The notes under the pieces were generated by a model, which was not told the DNA's origin, did no database searches, and saw only the letters and a program-made list of their open reading frames with translations. Below, piece after piece: positions 43,587-53,016 of a stretch of 64,000 nucleotides of DNA (position 1 is the first letter of the stretch; the number at the start of each line of letters is the position of its first letter). Made by a program: the position numbers and the translations under genes. This DNA is from an uncultured Hungatella sp. (GTDB taxonomy: Bacteria; Bacillota; Clostridia; Lachnospirales; Lachnospiraceae): positions 1 through 64,000 of the forward strand of contig CAMUJH010000006.1 in the NCBI GenBank assembly GCA_947089145.1, written 5' to 3'.

Positions 43587-45917
43587 CTACTCCTCCTTCT
43601 CCTGTCCCAGCTTTATAGCCCTTGTAAGCTCTGTTTTGTCAATCAGCTTATCGCCCACAAGCAGAAGCTGCGGCAGTACTGTCATAACCAGAATAATGGA
43701 AATCAGAGTTCCCCGTCCCAGAACCTTTCCCAGGGAGGCAATCACCGCATTATTGGTCAAATACCCGATTACGAATCCTGCGCTGGTCAAAATGGTTCCC
43801 GACGTAATGATTGTAGGGAATGACTGGTTCAAAGACTCCACCACGGCTGCCTTTTTGTCCGGCATCTTCTTGCGCAGATCCAGATACCGGCTGGTTATAA
43901 CAATGGCATAGTCAATGGTTGCCCCCATCTGAATGGAGCTGACCACCAGATAGCTTAAGAAATACATGGTGCTCTGGGTCAGGTACGGCATGGAGAAATT
44001 TATCCAGATGCTTCCCTGGATAGTCAGGACCAGAAGGAAAGGCAGGCCTGCCGACTGGAAGGTAAACAAAAGGATAATGCCCACGAATAAAGCCGTAAGC
44101 ACGCTGATGATCACATTGTCCCTCTCAAAGGAGGTGCTTAAGTCATAATTGCTGGTTGCATCCCCAACCACGTAAACCTCATCATAATATTCCAGGGCAA
44201 TGTCCCGTATCCGGTCAATGGTAGCAAAAGTTTCCGCCCCCTCAACGGCTCCCCGCAGGGTGAACACCAGCCTGTCATACTCTTCGCCTTCCAGCTGCAC
44301 CCTGGCATCGCACACCGCCTTGTGCAGATCGTCAATCTCATCTGACATTTCCTCGTCAAATTCGATTCCGCCTTTCTCCTTCTGCTGATAGATAAAGTCA
44401 ATCATGTCAATGATAGAAACCCGGTAATCATCCAGATTCTTCATAAAAGCGCTGTACTGCTCTCTGTCAAAGGCATAAAACTGGTACAAAACCCTTACCA
44501 GATCCAGATCCACTCCCGCCACCTCGGAAAAGTCTCTGGGGCCCAGCTTATCCACCAGTATATATTTCCCGTCATCCGTCACTTCCACGTTGGCCAGGCC
44601 CAGGGCCGTATCCACCTCGTCCATGGCTTCCAGGCGCTTTAAGATCCGCCCCTCTTTTTCGTAGTCCCCTTTGGGTATCACCACGGCCATGGTATTGGTT
44701 ACCTCAAAAGTCTCCTGAATCCGCTCTTTTGAAGCCAGAAACTCGTTTTTCTTGCTGGACTCAATGGAATTAATATCATATATGTAAGGGCATTTCCCCG
44801 AATAAATGCTGGCTCCCGCCACGATTGCCAGAAAAACGGGAATCCCGATAAACCTTAGCTTCACTACGATTTTGCCCCAGAAATTAATGGTAGGCACAAA
44901 ATTCTGGTGCACGGTTTTGTCAATGGCTTTTGCAAACATGACAATAAGGGCCGGCATTAGGAGGAACACGGTCAAAAGGCTTATGATAATGGCCTTTGTC
45001 AGCACGCTTCCCAGATCCATGCCAATGCCAAACTGCATAAACATCAGTGCCACCATGCCGGACACCGTAGTAAGGCTGCTGGAGGAGATCTCGGGAATGG
45101 CCTTGCTCAAAGCCACAATAATGGCCTCTATCGTATCCTTGTCCTCATGTTCCTCCATAAAGCGGTGGAACAAAATAATGGCATAATCAATGGCCAGAGC
45201 CAGCTGCAGAACCGCCCCTACGGCATTGGTCACAAAGGAAATCTCCCCGAACCAGTAATTGGTTCCCATGTTGATCAGGGCCGCCACGCCAAAGACTGAT
45301 AAAAAGATGACGATCTCCATATACGTCTTGGAGGTAAACAATAGCACCACCAGAATAATAAGGACCACTATCACCACGATAACTTTCATGTCCGCCTTCA
45401 GGGAAGCCGCATCATCCTTATCCACCGTGGTGTACACATAAGATGGATACCCGTCCAGAATCTGGCGGGCCTGGGCTATGGCCTCCTGGGACAGCTGGGT
45501 ATCCTCTTCCTCCTCGAACGTCAGCGTATAAAGCGCGCTGGCGTCTCTGTAGTAATCCCCAATCTCGTCGCCGTCATAGGCATCATCTTCCTCGTCATAA
45601 AAAGACACCGCCGAAATCCCTTTCACCTCCCCGATCTCCCTGGCCAGGGCCAGGGCCTTATCATACGTAATATTGCTTACCAGGATTTTCGCAGACCCGA
45701 ACGTCGTAAACTCCTCATTCATAATGTCAAGGCCCTGCCTGGTTTCCGTGCTTTCCGGAAGGTATTCCGTCAGGTCATTTACAACCCCTACTTTGGGAAT
45801 GCATATGATGCTGTAAATGCACGCCAGGATAAACAGGGCGATAAACGCCTTTCTCTTATTCACGATAAACCTTGCCAGTTTCATCATGAAACTCTCAGAA
45901 GTCTTCTTCTCTCCCAT
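43587..45917 (-). CDS. MMPL/RND-family membrane exporter
   Basis: A 776-residue transporter with the two-fold MMPL layout: helix 1 at about 17-36, an extracytoplasmic loop (about 37-170), helices 2-6 (about 180-340), helix 7 near 365-380, a second extracytoplasmic loop (about 385-590) and helices 8-12 (about 600-765). The proton-relay type Asp residues occur in AIDYAIILFHRF and ATIDYAIVITSRY, the duplicated motif of the family. The start at 45917 has AAGGG just upstream; the frame is open to 46064. Family members export lipids, peptides or siderophores; the substrate here is unknown. It is first in the operon with the GLUG protein and HTH protein, divergent to a TetR gene. Confidence 0.92.
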   Translation of the reverse strand: MGEKKTSESFMMKLARFIVNKRKAFIALFILACIYSIICIPKVGVVNDLTEYLPESTETRQGLDIMNEEFTTFGSAKILVSNITYDKALALAREIGEVKGISAVSFYDEEDDAYDGDEIGDYYRDASALYTLTFEEEEDTQLSQEAIAQARQILDGYPSYVYTTVDKDDAASLKADMKVIVVIVVLIILVVLLFTSKTYMEIVIFLSVFGVAALINMGTNYWFGEISFVTNAVGAVLQLALAIDYAIILFHRFMEEHEDKDTIEAIIVALSKAIPEISSSSLTTVSGMVALMFMQFGIGMDLGSVLTKAIIISLLTVFLLMPALIVMFAKAIDKTVHQNFVPTINFWGKIVVKLRFIGIPVFLAIVAGASIYSGKCPYIYDINSIESSKKNEFLASKERIQETFEVTNTMAVVIPKGDYEKEGRILKRLEAMDEVDTALGLANVEVTDDGKYILVDKLGPRDFSEVAGVDLDLVRVLYQFYAFDREQYSAFMKNLDDYRVSIIDMIDFIYQQKEKGGIEFDEEMSDEIDDLHKAVCDARVQLEGEEYDRLVFTLRGAVEGAETFATIDRIRDIALEYYDEVYVVGDATSNYDLSTSFERDNVIISVLTALFVGIILLFTFQSAGLPFLLVLTIQGSIWINFSMPYLTQSTMYFLSYLVVSSIQMGATIDYAIVITSRYLDLRKKMPDKKAAVVESLNQSFPTIITSGTILTSAGFVIGYLTNNAVIASLGKVLGRGTLISIILVMTVLPQLLLVGDKLIDKTELTRAIKLGQEKEE

Positions 45918-46211
45918 TTTTCCCTTATCCTTTCCTCTTGATTTTCTTTGTCCATGCCCCTTCCCGGATCTGTTACGGTTCCCCGGCTCGCTGCCATTAC
46001 GTCCATCCTCCATGCCGGACAGCGATGTGTCTGCGTGGGAAGTGAACAGCACCCCGGACCACATCGAACCGGCTGCGGCATAAACAACAATCTTGCCATA
46101 TTATGTACAATTGTGGTAAAATATTCAAGCATCACTTTCCCTTAATCCGTCCTAAATGAGACATTTTTATTAAAATTGTCCATTATTATACAAATAAGGA
46201 GATTTCATTTA

Positions 46212-46787
46212 ATGGTTCCCAGCGAAAAAAAAGAAAAAATATCCACCCGCCGCACCTACCTGCTTCTCAGCCAGGCTTTATTCTCTCTTTTGGAAGACAA
46301 TCTCTTTGAAAAAATTACCTTAACCCAGTTATGCGACCATTCCATGGTTCCCCGATCCACCTTCTACCGGTATTTTGAGGATAAATATGATTTGCTGTAC
46401 TACTGCCTCCAGACATTTTTCGATACTGCCCGCCTGGACAAAGACATTATGTACCTGAAAGACGGCAAGGGCCGGTCTTTCGTCGCCAAGCTCATTGCGG
46501 TCATGGATAAAAACAAAGCCTCTTTCCGGAAAATCTGTCAGACCAACAAAAACGGGATCTTTATGGATATTCTCCGCAACTACCTGCTGCAGATTCTGGA
46601 ACAGACCGTAGCCCAGCTGGAAGCCGAAGGTTCCAAATTAAAAATCAGCCGGCCGGTATTTTTGTACCTGCTGGCTGATCTCTATATCAGTATGGCTAAA
46701 TGTTATCTGGAGTCTGAGACTGACTGTTCCCCGGAAACCTTTTCAAACGACATATGCCTGTTTGCCGCAAGGGATTTTTTCTCCTGA
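46212..46787 (+). CDS. TetR-family transcriptional regulator
   Basis: A 191-residue repressor. The N-terminal helix-turn-helix reads FEKITLTQLCDHSMVPRSTFYRYFEDKYDLLYYC, the classic TetR DNA-binding block; the remainder is a helical ligand-binding domain. AAGGAG lies 10 bp before ATG 46212. It is divergent to the MMPL gene with about 295 bp between the starts, so it probably controls the MMPL/GLUG/HTH operon and itself. ACAATTGT at 46107-46114 is one possible half of an operator but is not conclusive. Confidence 0.92.
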   Translation: MVPSEKKEKISTRRTYLLLSQALFSLLEDNLFEKITLTQLCDHSMVPRSTFYRYFEDKYDLLYYCLQTFFDTARLDKDIMYLKDGKGRSFVAKLIAVMDKNKASFRKICQTNKNGIFMDILRNYLLQILEQTVAQLEAEGSKLKISRPVFLYLLADLYISMAKCYLESETDCSPETFSNDICLFAARDFFS

Positions 46788-46798
46788 CCGGCAAAGGC

Positions 46799-49552
46799 TT
46801 ATGCCAGCACCTCATTGAGCGTATCAAAAAGGTATTCCACATTAATGGGCTTGGCTATGTGCCCATTCATTCCGCACCTTAAGGCCTCCTGCCTGTCTTC
46901 CTCAAAAGCATTAGCTGTCATGGCAAAAATCGGTATGGAGGCAAGCTTTTCATCGCACAGCCGGCGGATGGTCCTGGCTGCCTCATATCCGTCCATGACC
47001 GGCATCTGCACATCCATCAGTATCAGCTTATAATATTCCGGCCCCGCTTTTTTAAGCATATCCACAGCAATCTGCCCGTTGCCGGCAACGTCGATCAGGA
47101 ACCCGGCTTCCTCTAAAATCGCTACCGCAATCTCCTGGTTCAGCTCATTATCCTCCGCCAGAAGTATCCTGCACCCATGAGGCCCGTCAAATCCCTGGCT
47201 GCTGTTTTCACTGTCCGACTTTGCCGCATCCCCATCCTTCCCGTCCTGACATAAGCCGAAGGTGAAGGAAACCAGAACTTCTGTCCCCTGTCCCTTCCTG
47301 CTTTTCACCTCAATCACTCCGTTCATCATATCCACAATATTTTTCGTTATGGCCATCCCCAGGCCGGTTCCCGCAATTCCGCTTAAGGTAGTGGTCTTTT
47401 CTCTCTCAAAAGGCTCAAAAATCCGCTCCACAAACTCCTGGCTCATGCCGATTCCCGTATCCCTGATGCAGAACTCGTACACTCCGCTGCCTGCGGAGGC
47501 TCCCGGCATCTCTGTCACCGTCATGGCAACCTCCCCGCCGTCCTCGGTGTACTTAATGGCATTGCCCAAAAGGTTTAAAAGAACCTGATTCAGGCGCAGG
47601 CTGTCGCAGCAGACCTTGTCGTGGATAATATGTTCCATCTCCACATCCAGTTTCAGGTTTTTTCCGGAGGCGTCCGGCTGCACAAGATTTTCCAGTCCTT
47701 GAACGATCTTGGCTATGCTGCAGGGTTTTTCATCCAGCTGCATTTTGCCGCTTTCGATCCGGCTCATATCCAGGACATCATTGATCAGGTTCAGAAGATG
47801 ATTCCCTGAGGTCATGATCTTTTTCAGATAATCCTTCACCTGCTCCTTGTTGTCAATGTGGGACACAGCCAAGGATGTAAAGCCTACAATGGCATTCATG
47901 GGCGTGCGGATGTCATGTGACATATTGGACAGGAAAGCGCTTTTGGCCCTGCTTGCCCTTTTCGCCTGCAAAAGCGCATCCTCCAGCAAGGCATTCTTTT
48001 TCATCTCCCGGCGGATCTCCTCGTCCACGCTGCGGAACCCCAGAACAATTCCGTAGCTTTTATCCTGAAGCCCTACAGATACCGCCTTCACCTGGAAATA
48101 TGTAATCTCGTCATCAATAAACGCACGGTAATTTGCATAATCCAGCTGTTTTTCTGCAGCTTCCTGCCGAAACCTCTTTATAGAAAAGAACTGCCGCAGC
48201 GCCTCCTTATCTTCCTCATAAACGCACTGATCGATATATGCAGCCGCGCTTTCCTCCAGGGAGATCTCTCCTTTAAATACAATGCCGAACATGCGCTCCG
48301 CCTGCTCATCCTCTCTAAGCACTTGCCCCGTCCCTGTGTCCAGATTAAAAAAGCACACCAGGCTATAATCCGTACTCAATGCCTGTATCATCTCGGCGTG
48401 GTATTTTTCTCTCTGCTTTTCCTGCATCTTCTGGGCCGTACAGTCTAAAAGAAAACGCTGGTACACAAGTTCCCCGTTTTCCTCCAAAAGCTTCACATTG
48501 CCCATGATGTACAGCATATCCCCGTCCTTGTGCTGCACCCGGTACTCCACGCTTACGCTGTCTCCCGCCCTCTTAAGCCCCTGGATGGCCTGGCGCAGTT
48601 TTGGCTTGTCTTTCTCCAGAACCGATGCCGCCACCATGTCAAATCCCTTGTCCACCATCTCTTCCAGGCTTTCGTACCCCAAAATCTCCAGCGCTGCCCG
48701 GTTGATGCTGTAAACACGCTTTCCGTCCAGAGAATGACGCATGACCCCGCAGTCTATGGTAGTAAAAATCGTCTCCAGAGTCTGGTTTTTATTAATAATC
48801 TCCTGCTCATACGCCCGCTCCTGGGTAATGTCTATGGCAACTCCCATGGTTCCCATAACGCTTCCGTCAAGGTCATACAGAGGCGATTTGTAAATGGTCA
48901 GAAGCTTCTCCCCGTCTCCCGTTTTGATTGTCTCTTCCGAGATACAGGTTTTCCCTAACGCCATGACTTCCATCTCAGACGCTATGCAGGCAGGATCATC
49001 CTCCTCAACATCCCAGATGTAGGCATGCCTCTGCCCTTGGGCCTGCTCTTTCGTCTTGTTGACCGCCTTGCAGAAACTGTCGTTTACCTTTTCGTGGACC
49101 CCGTCTTTATCTTTATACCAGATTAATTCCGGCACATTGTTAATGGTTGTCTCCAGAAAATGGCTGGTTTCCCAGAAGTCCCTGGCCATCTTATACTTCT
49201 CCTGCCATTTCAAAAAGCGGAAAGCCATTTCCTCCCTCTGCATAGGCATAATCCACAAGTCCTCGATATAAGGCAGCTTCTCTTTTAAAAGGGAAAACTG
49301 GCTCTGTTCTGCCAGAACGATCAGCTGCGTCTTTTCGCTTTTTTTCTCTGTCAATACCCTTAAAGTCTTCGTTACATCCCTGCCCTGCAGATTAGCCACA
49401 ACCACATCCGCCGCTGCCGCCTCCTCTGTCCGGGGTTCTTCCCTCTCCTGAAATCCGTAAGTAAAGTTCCCCGAGGGCGTCATTTTCTTCAATTCTTCAA
49501 ATTCCCTGCATGGATGTCCTGTTAAGTAAAAATGAACATGGCAATGGTACAT
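46799..49552 (-). CDS. Hybrid sensor histidine kinase / response regulator with PAS domains
   Basis: A 917-residue soluble signalling protein. After an N-terminal region of about 125 residues come three PAS-like domains (about 125-245, 255-375, 385-520; the first has WYKDKDGVHEKVNDSFC), a HisKA dimerisation domain with the phosphorylated His in FLSNMSHDIRTPMNAIVGF (near residue 550), an HATPase_c domain (N box LGNAIKY, G boxes GTGLGMAI and GQGTEV) and a C-terminal receiver (about 790-915; phospho-acceptor Asp in LILMDVQMPVMDGYEA). No membrane helix is present, so it senses an intracellular cue. AGGAGG precedes the ATG. It has no separate output regulator next to it and converges on the TetR gene, 11 bp away. 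Confidence 0.93.
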   Translation of the reverse strand: MYHCHVHFYLTGHPCREFEELKKMTPSGNFTYGFQEREEPRTEEAAAADVVVANLQGRDVTKTLRVLTEKKSEKTQLIVLAEQSQFSLLKEKLPYIEDLWIMPMQREEMAFRFLKWQEKYKMARDFWETSHFLETTINNVPELIWYKDKDGVHEKVNDSFCKAVNKTKEQAQGQRHAYIWDVEEDDPACIASEMEVMALGKTCISEETIKTGDGEKLLTIYKSPLYDLDGSVMGTMGVAIDITQERAYEQEIINKNQTLETIFTTIDCGVMRHSLDGKRVYSINRAALEILGYESLEEMVDKGFDMVAASVLEKDKPKLRQAIQGLKRAGDSVSVEYRVQHKDGDMLYIMGNVKLLEENGELVYQRFLLDCTAQKMQEKQREKYHAEMIQALSTDYSLVCFFNLDTGTGQVLREDEQAERMFGIVFKGEISLEESAAAYIDQCVYEEDKEALRQFFSIKRFRQEAAEKQLDYANYRAFIDDEITYFQVKAVSVGLQDKSYGIVLGFRSVDEEIRREMKKNALLEDALLQAKRASRAKSAFLSNMSHDIRTPMNAIVGFTSLAVSHIDNKEQVKDYLKKIMTSGNHLLNLINDVLDMSRIESGKMQLDEKPCSIAKIVQGLENLVQPDASGKNLKLDVEMEHIIHDKVCCDSLRLNQVLLNLLGNAIKYTEDGGEVAMTVTEMPGASAGSGVYEFCIRDTGIGMSQEFVERIFEPFEREKTTTLSGIAGTGLGMAITKNIVDMMNGVIEVKSRKGQGTEVLVSFTFGLCQDGKDGDAAKSDSENSSQGFDGPHGCRILLAEDNELNQEIAVAILEEAGFLIDVAGNGQIAVDMLKKAGPEYYKLILMDVQMPVMDGYEAARTIRRLCDEKLASIPIFAMTANAFEEDRQEALRCGMNGHIAKPINVEYLFDTLNEVLA

Positions 49553-49667
49553 ATCCCATCTCCTCCTCGGCCTTTGCCGGCTGCTGCCGCATATTCATAC
49601 GGGCGTTGCGGTAACCCCTCCAGGCCCGTCTGAACTGCTGCGGCATCATTCTCTCGATTCATCCTGT

Positions 49668-50612
49668 CTATTTTAAAAATCCGTTGACAATCTGGGCTTC
49701 CGCCTCTTCCTCTGTCAGCCCCAGAGTCATCAGCTTGATGATCTGCTCCCCGGCAATCTTCCCAATAGCTGCCTCGTGAATCAGGGCCGCCTCCGTATTG
49801 TTGGCTGTGATCTTGGGGACAGCGCTGATTTTTGCGTTGTCCATAATAATCGCATCGCACTCGGAATGCCCTGCGCATTTGGCATTGCCGTTAATTTCCG
49901 CATTAAAAATCTGGATAGAATCCTCCTTAGCCACGGATCTGGATATGACATTTGCACTGGAGTCCTGGCCGTTTAAATTAACCACAAAACTGCTTTCGGC
50001 AAACTGGGTTCCATGGGTCAGAAGCCGCTCGCGGATAATCAGTTTAGCCCCTGCCGCCAAATCCGCCCTGGTGGAACGCCGGGTAGAGTCCACCCCCTTG
50101 ATCTGCACCATCTCCATCTCCATATAGCTTCCCTCTTCCATGGTTACCTCGGTTCCTGGATTCATGATCCGTTTGCCCTTTCCGTCGCCGGAGCCATAGT
50201 GCTTTTCCACATATTTAACTTTGGAGTTCTTCCCCACAAAAAACCTGTGAACGCCGTCATGCTTGGAATCCTGGTCGCCGCCGTTGTGGATGCCGCACCC
50301 GGCTATAATAACCACGTCCGCATGATCCCCGATATAAAAATCGTTGTACACCATCTCGGTCAGCCCGCTTTGGCTGAGAACTACAGGAATATGGACGCTT
50401 TCATTTTTCGTCCCTGGTTTGATATGAATATCAATTCCCATGCCGTCGTCCTTGGAAACAATCTCAATGTTGGCGGAAACCGCCCTGGCCGCCATCTGGC
50501 CGTTGGTACGGATATTGTAAGCCCCGGCAGGAACCTGATGAAGCCCGGCCACCTCTTCCAGCAGCCGCATCTGGATGGAATCAATATTAGAAAAATTTAC
50601 GGAACCAGCCAT
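49668..50612 (-). CDS. sufB: SufB/SufD-type Fe-S cluster scaffold (minimal SUF/SMS)
   Basis: A 314-residue SufBD-family scaffold, shorter than SufB of full SUF operons (about 465). The right-handed beta-helix core with the HGVHRFFVGKNSKVKYVEKHYG and STRADLAAGAKL segments and the C-terminal helical tail that meets SufC (ALIHEAAIGKI, LMTLGLTEEEAEAQIVNGF) are present. With sufC 1 bp upstream it forms a two-gene system without sufS, sufU or sufD, the arrangement described as the ancestral SmsCB type in anaerobes. Function: assembling Fe-S clusters in the cytoplasm. Confidence 0.9.
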   Translation of the reverse strand: MAGSVNFSNIDSIQMRLLEEVAGLHQVPAGAYNIRTNGQMAARAVSANIEIVSKDDGMGIDIHIKPGTKNESVHIPVVLSQSGLTEMVYNDFYIGDHADVVIIAGCGIHNGGDQDSKHDGVHRFFVGKNSKVKYVEKHYGSGDGKGKRIMNPGTEVTMEEGSYMEMEMVQIKGVDSTRRSTRADLAAGAKLIIRERLLTHGTQFAESSFVVNLNGQDSSANVISRSVAKEDSIQIFNAEINGNAKCAGHSECDAIIMDNAKISAVPKITANNTEAALIHEAAIGKIAGEQIIKLMTLGLTEEEAEAQIVNGFLK

Positions 50613-50613
50613 G

Positions 50614-51351
50614 TCACTGTCCCCCTTTATAGAATTTGCTGCAGGCGTCTACTGCAGAAGCAGTGCCTAAAAGTCCTGGAAGTATCTCCTCTTTTGGTCC
50701 CTGAGCCGTGATCCTGCCGTCTGCAATAACCACAATCTCATCTGCAATGTTTAAAATCCGTTCCTGGTGAGAAATGATCAGAATAGATCCGTCGGTCTTG
50801 TCCCGCATGCGTTCAAATACGGAGATCAGGTTTTGGAAGCTCCAGAGATCAATTCCCGCTTCCGGCTCGTCAAAGACGGAAAGCTTTGTCCCCCTTGCCA
50901 GAACCGTGGCAATCTCAATCCGCTTTAATTCTCCGCCGGACAGGCTGGCATTCACTTCCCGGTTAATATAATCCTTGGCGCACAGTCCCACCTCTGAAAG
51001 ATAGGTACAGGCATCTGCTGCGGCCAGCTTCTTTTTTGCCGCCAGGCGGATCAGGTCAAGAACCTGAACTCCCTTAAAGCGGACAGGCTGCTGAAACGCA
51101 TAGCTGATTCCCAGATTGGCCCTTTCGGTAATATTTTTATCTGTAATATCTATGCCGTCAAATATAATCCGCCCCTGCGCCGGATGTTCGATTCCGGCAA
51201 TAAGCCTTGCCAATGTGGATTTGCCGCCGCCGTTAGGGCCGGTGATCACTACAAATTTGTGGTCGTCGATGGACAGGGTCAGGTCATGGATGATCTCCTT
51301 TTCCTTTCTGTCCTCCTGCACGCCAAATGACAGGTTCTCTAATGTAAGCAT
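50614..51351 (-). CDS. sufC: SufC ATPase of the minimal SUF/SMS system
   Basis: A 245-residue ABC ATPase driving Fe-S assembly on SufB. Walker A GPNGGGKSTLA, Q-loop AFQQPVRF, signature LSGGELKRIEIA, Walker B SVFDEPEAGIDLW and the switch His in IISHQERIL match SufC rather than a transporter ATPase. AAAGGAG lies upstream of the ATG. It is followed directly by sufB (1 bp). Confidence 0.93.
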   Translation of the reverse strand: MLTLENLSFGVQEDRKEKEIIHDLTLSIDDHKFVVITGPNGGGKSTLARLIAGIEHPAQGRIIFDGIDITDKNITERANLGISYAFQQPVRFKGVQVLDLIRLAAKKKLAAADACTYLSEVGLCAKDYINREVNASLSGGELKRIEIATVLARGTKLSVFDEPEAGIDLWSFQNLISVFERMRDKTDGSILIISHQERILNIADEIVVIADGRITAQGPKEEILPGLLGTASAVDACSKFYKGGQ

Positions 51352-51531
51352 GAGAAAAATCTCCTTTTTGTTCCTTAATTTTCTTTGTACTTTATGAAGC
51401 TTTCTTTACTTTCCTTGCTTCTTTCCCCCATATATGTTACCCTGATTCTATAAAATTAGAACCTGCAGAACGCTTGGATTTGCATGCAGGCCCGGATTCC
51501 CGGCGGCTGCAGTATATGGGAGGAAACCAAT

Positions 51532-52608
51532 ATGAAAAAACAATTTTTGATTCTGCTGCTTGCAGGCTCGCTTTGCCTTGCCGGATGCGGAGGCAAAGGC
51601 AGCTATGACACAGGAGGCGGCTACAACGGCGCCGCTGCGGAAACCACAGCCGCTGCGTACGATTACAAAATGGAGGCCGGGATGGCTCCTGAGCCTGTGT
51701 TTGAGGATGCGTGGGAAGGGGAAACCGCCGCAGAAACAGCGGCCTCCCAGGATCTTTCCTCTCCCTCGGGCATCAACCAGGCTTCCTCGTCTGCCAGAAA
51801 GCTGATCCGCAATGTGTATATGAACGTGGAAACCGATGCCTTTGACGACCTTATCACTCAGCTCCAGTCCAAAATAACGCAGCTGGCTGGCTATGTGGAA
51901 CAGTCTGATATCTCCGGCTCCAGCATCACTTACAACAACGTCCGGCCAAACCGCTATGCTTCTATAACCGCCCGGATTCCCAGCGATAAGCTGGATCAGT
52001 TTATCCTGGTAGTGGAGGACAGCGGCAATGTTACCAACAAGTCTGAGTCCACCCTGGATGTGACCCTGCAGTACAGTGACCTGGAAAGCAGGAAAAAGAC
52101 CCTGACCGTGGAGCAGGACCGCATCTGGTCCCTGTTAGAAAAGGCTGATACCCTGGAAGCCGTTATCGCCCTGGAAGAGCGGCTTTCCGAAATCCGCTAT
52201 GATCTGGAATCCATGGAGTCCCAGCTGCGCCTCTTTGACAACCAGGTTGAATACAGCACCATCGCAGTTTCCATCCATGAAGTGCTTCCTGTGGACTTTA
52301 CCCCCATAGCCCCGGAATCCGTGTCCCAGAGAATTCAAAAGGGCTTCGCAAAAAACGTGGAAAATGTTTCGGAAACCCTTACGGATCTGTTTATCGGAGT
52401 CATCATCGGCATCCCTATCTGGCTTCCGCTCTTGGCTGCTCTGGCCCTGATTCTGGCAATAACCTGGCGAATCAGGAAAGGCGGGAAGAAAAAGACATGC
52501 TCTCTCTTCAGAGCTTTCCGAAAAAAAAGGAACGATATCCCATCCCTTGATTCCCATGCCCAGGTTTCCCAGACCGATTCGGCGGACAAAGACAATTCAT
52601 CCTTGTAA
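51532..52608 (+). CDS. DUF4349 lipoprotein
   Basis: A 358-residue membrane-tethered protein of unknown function. Lipobox LAGC with Cys19; Thr/Ala-rich linker (about 25-95); DUF4349 domain (about 100-265) with RNVYMNVETDAFDDL and the central coiled coil around ALEERLSEIRYDLESMESQL; one membrane helix (about 285-310); a basic cytoplasmic tail. Being both lipidated and spanning the membrane, it would loop its DUF4349 domain outside. Start at 51532 behind GGGAGG; the frame is open to 51484. It has its own terminator and is divergent to sufC. Homologues are common in Firmicutes; no role is established. Confidence 0.88.
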   Translation: MKKQFLILLLAGSLCLAGCGGKGSYDTGGGYNGAAAETTAAAYDYKMEAGMAPEPVFEDAWEGETAAETAASQDLSSPSGINQASSSARKLIRNVYMNVETDAFDDLITQLQSKITQLAGYVEQSDISGSSITYNNVRPNRYASITARIPSDKLDQFILVVEDSGNVTNKSESTLDVTLQYSDLESRKKTLTVEQDRIWSLLEKADTLEAVIALEERLSEIRYDLESMESQLRLFDNQVEYSTIAVSIHEVLPVDFTPIAPESVSQRIQKGFAKNVENVSETLTDLFIGVIIGIPIWLPLLAALALILAITWRIRKGGKKKTCSLFRAFRKKRNDIPSLDSHAQVSQTDSADKDNSSL

Positions 52609-52617
52609 ATCCAAAAA

Positions 52618-52654
52618 GGCGGCGGCATCCTTGTTCATGATGCCGCCGCCTTTC
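52618..52654 (+). terminator. Terminator of the DUF4349 gene
   Basis: GGCGGCGGCATC (52618-52629) and its complement (52639-52650) form a perfect 12-bp stem with a 9-nt loop, followed by a short T-tract. Confidence 0.85.
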
Positions 52655-52838
52655 TCCTCGTACGGCAAGTATATGTGATCCGGACAGTATTTCCACATGC
52701 GTCCATACCGAAACCGGATGATGTGCGTATGGCTGAAATCCGTCACCGGTTCTTACAGGGAGCCAGGCACAGCTGTGATGATAACAAAAAACCGAACCCT
52801 TTCCCCGTAGGAATCAGATTCAGTTAGACAAAAACCGA

Positions 52839-52922
52839 TGCAGAAGATGGGAGTCGAACCCACAAGGTGTTTCCACCACACGGACCTGAACCGTGCGCGT
52901 CTGCCAATTCCGCCACTTCTGC
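52839..52922 (-). tRNA. tRNA-Leu (anticodon CAG), copy 1
   Basis: An 84-nt class II tRNA with the acceptor stem GCAGAAG/CTTCTGC, D-arm GGCGGAATTGGCAGACG, anticodon stem-loop CACGG-TTCAGGT-CCGTG, a long variable arm and the T-arm GGGTTCGACTCCC. CCA is not encoded. It is identical over all 84 nt to the gene at 57976-58059. A consensus promoter precedes it; no clear terminator follows. The rest of 52655-52838 is without a supported feature. Confidence 0.97.
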
Positions 52923-52935
52923 ACGAACACGCTTT

Positions 52936-52964
52936 ATTATAGCCTAGTTTCCAGATCTTGTCAA
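52936..52964 (-). promoter_or_regulatory. Promoter of tRNA-Leu copy 1
   Basis: On the minus strand TTGACA (52959-52964) and TATAAT (52936-52941), both perfect consensus, with a 17-bp spacer, 13 bp before the mature tRNA 5' end. Confidence 0.9.
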
Positions 52965-53016
52965 TCCTTTTATTTTTTGTACTTGATTTTGTACCTGTTT
53001 CGGGGGGATGGCCTTT

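Noticed and set aside
40817-43911. Several plus-strand frames (up to 264 codons) opposite the GLUG gene
   Set aside because: They are antisense shadows of the repetitive GLUG sequence with no start signals.
46080-46211. Defined TetR operator
   Set aside because: ACAATTGT at 46107-46114 is a short palindrome in AT-rich sequence, and no longer dyad typical of TetR operators could be read.
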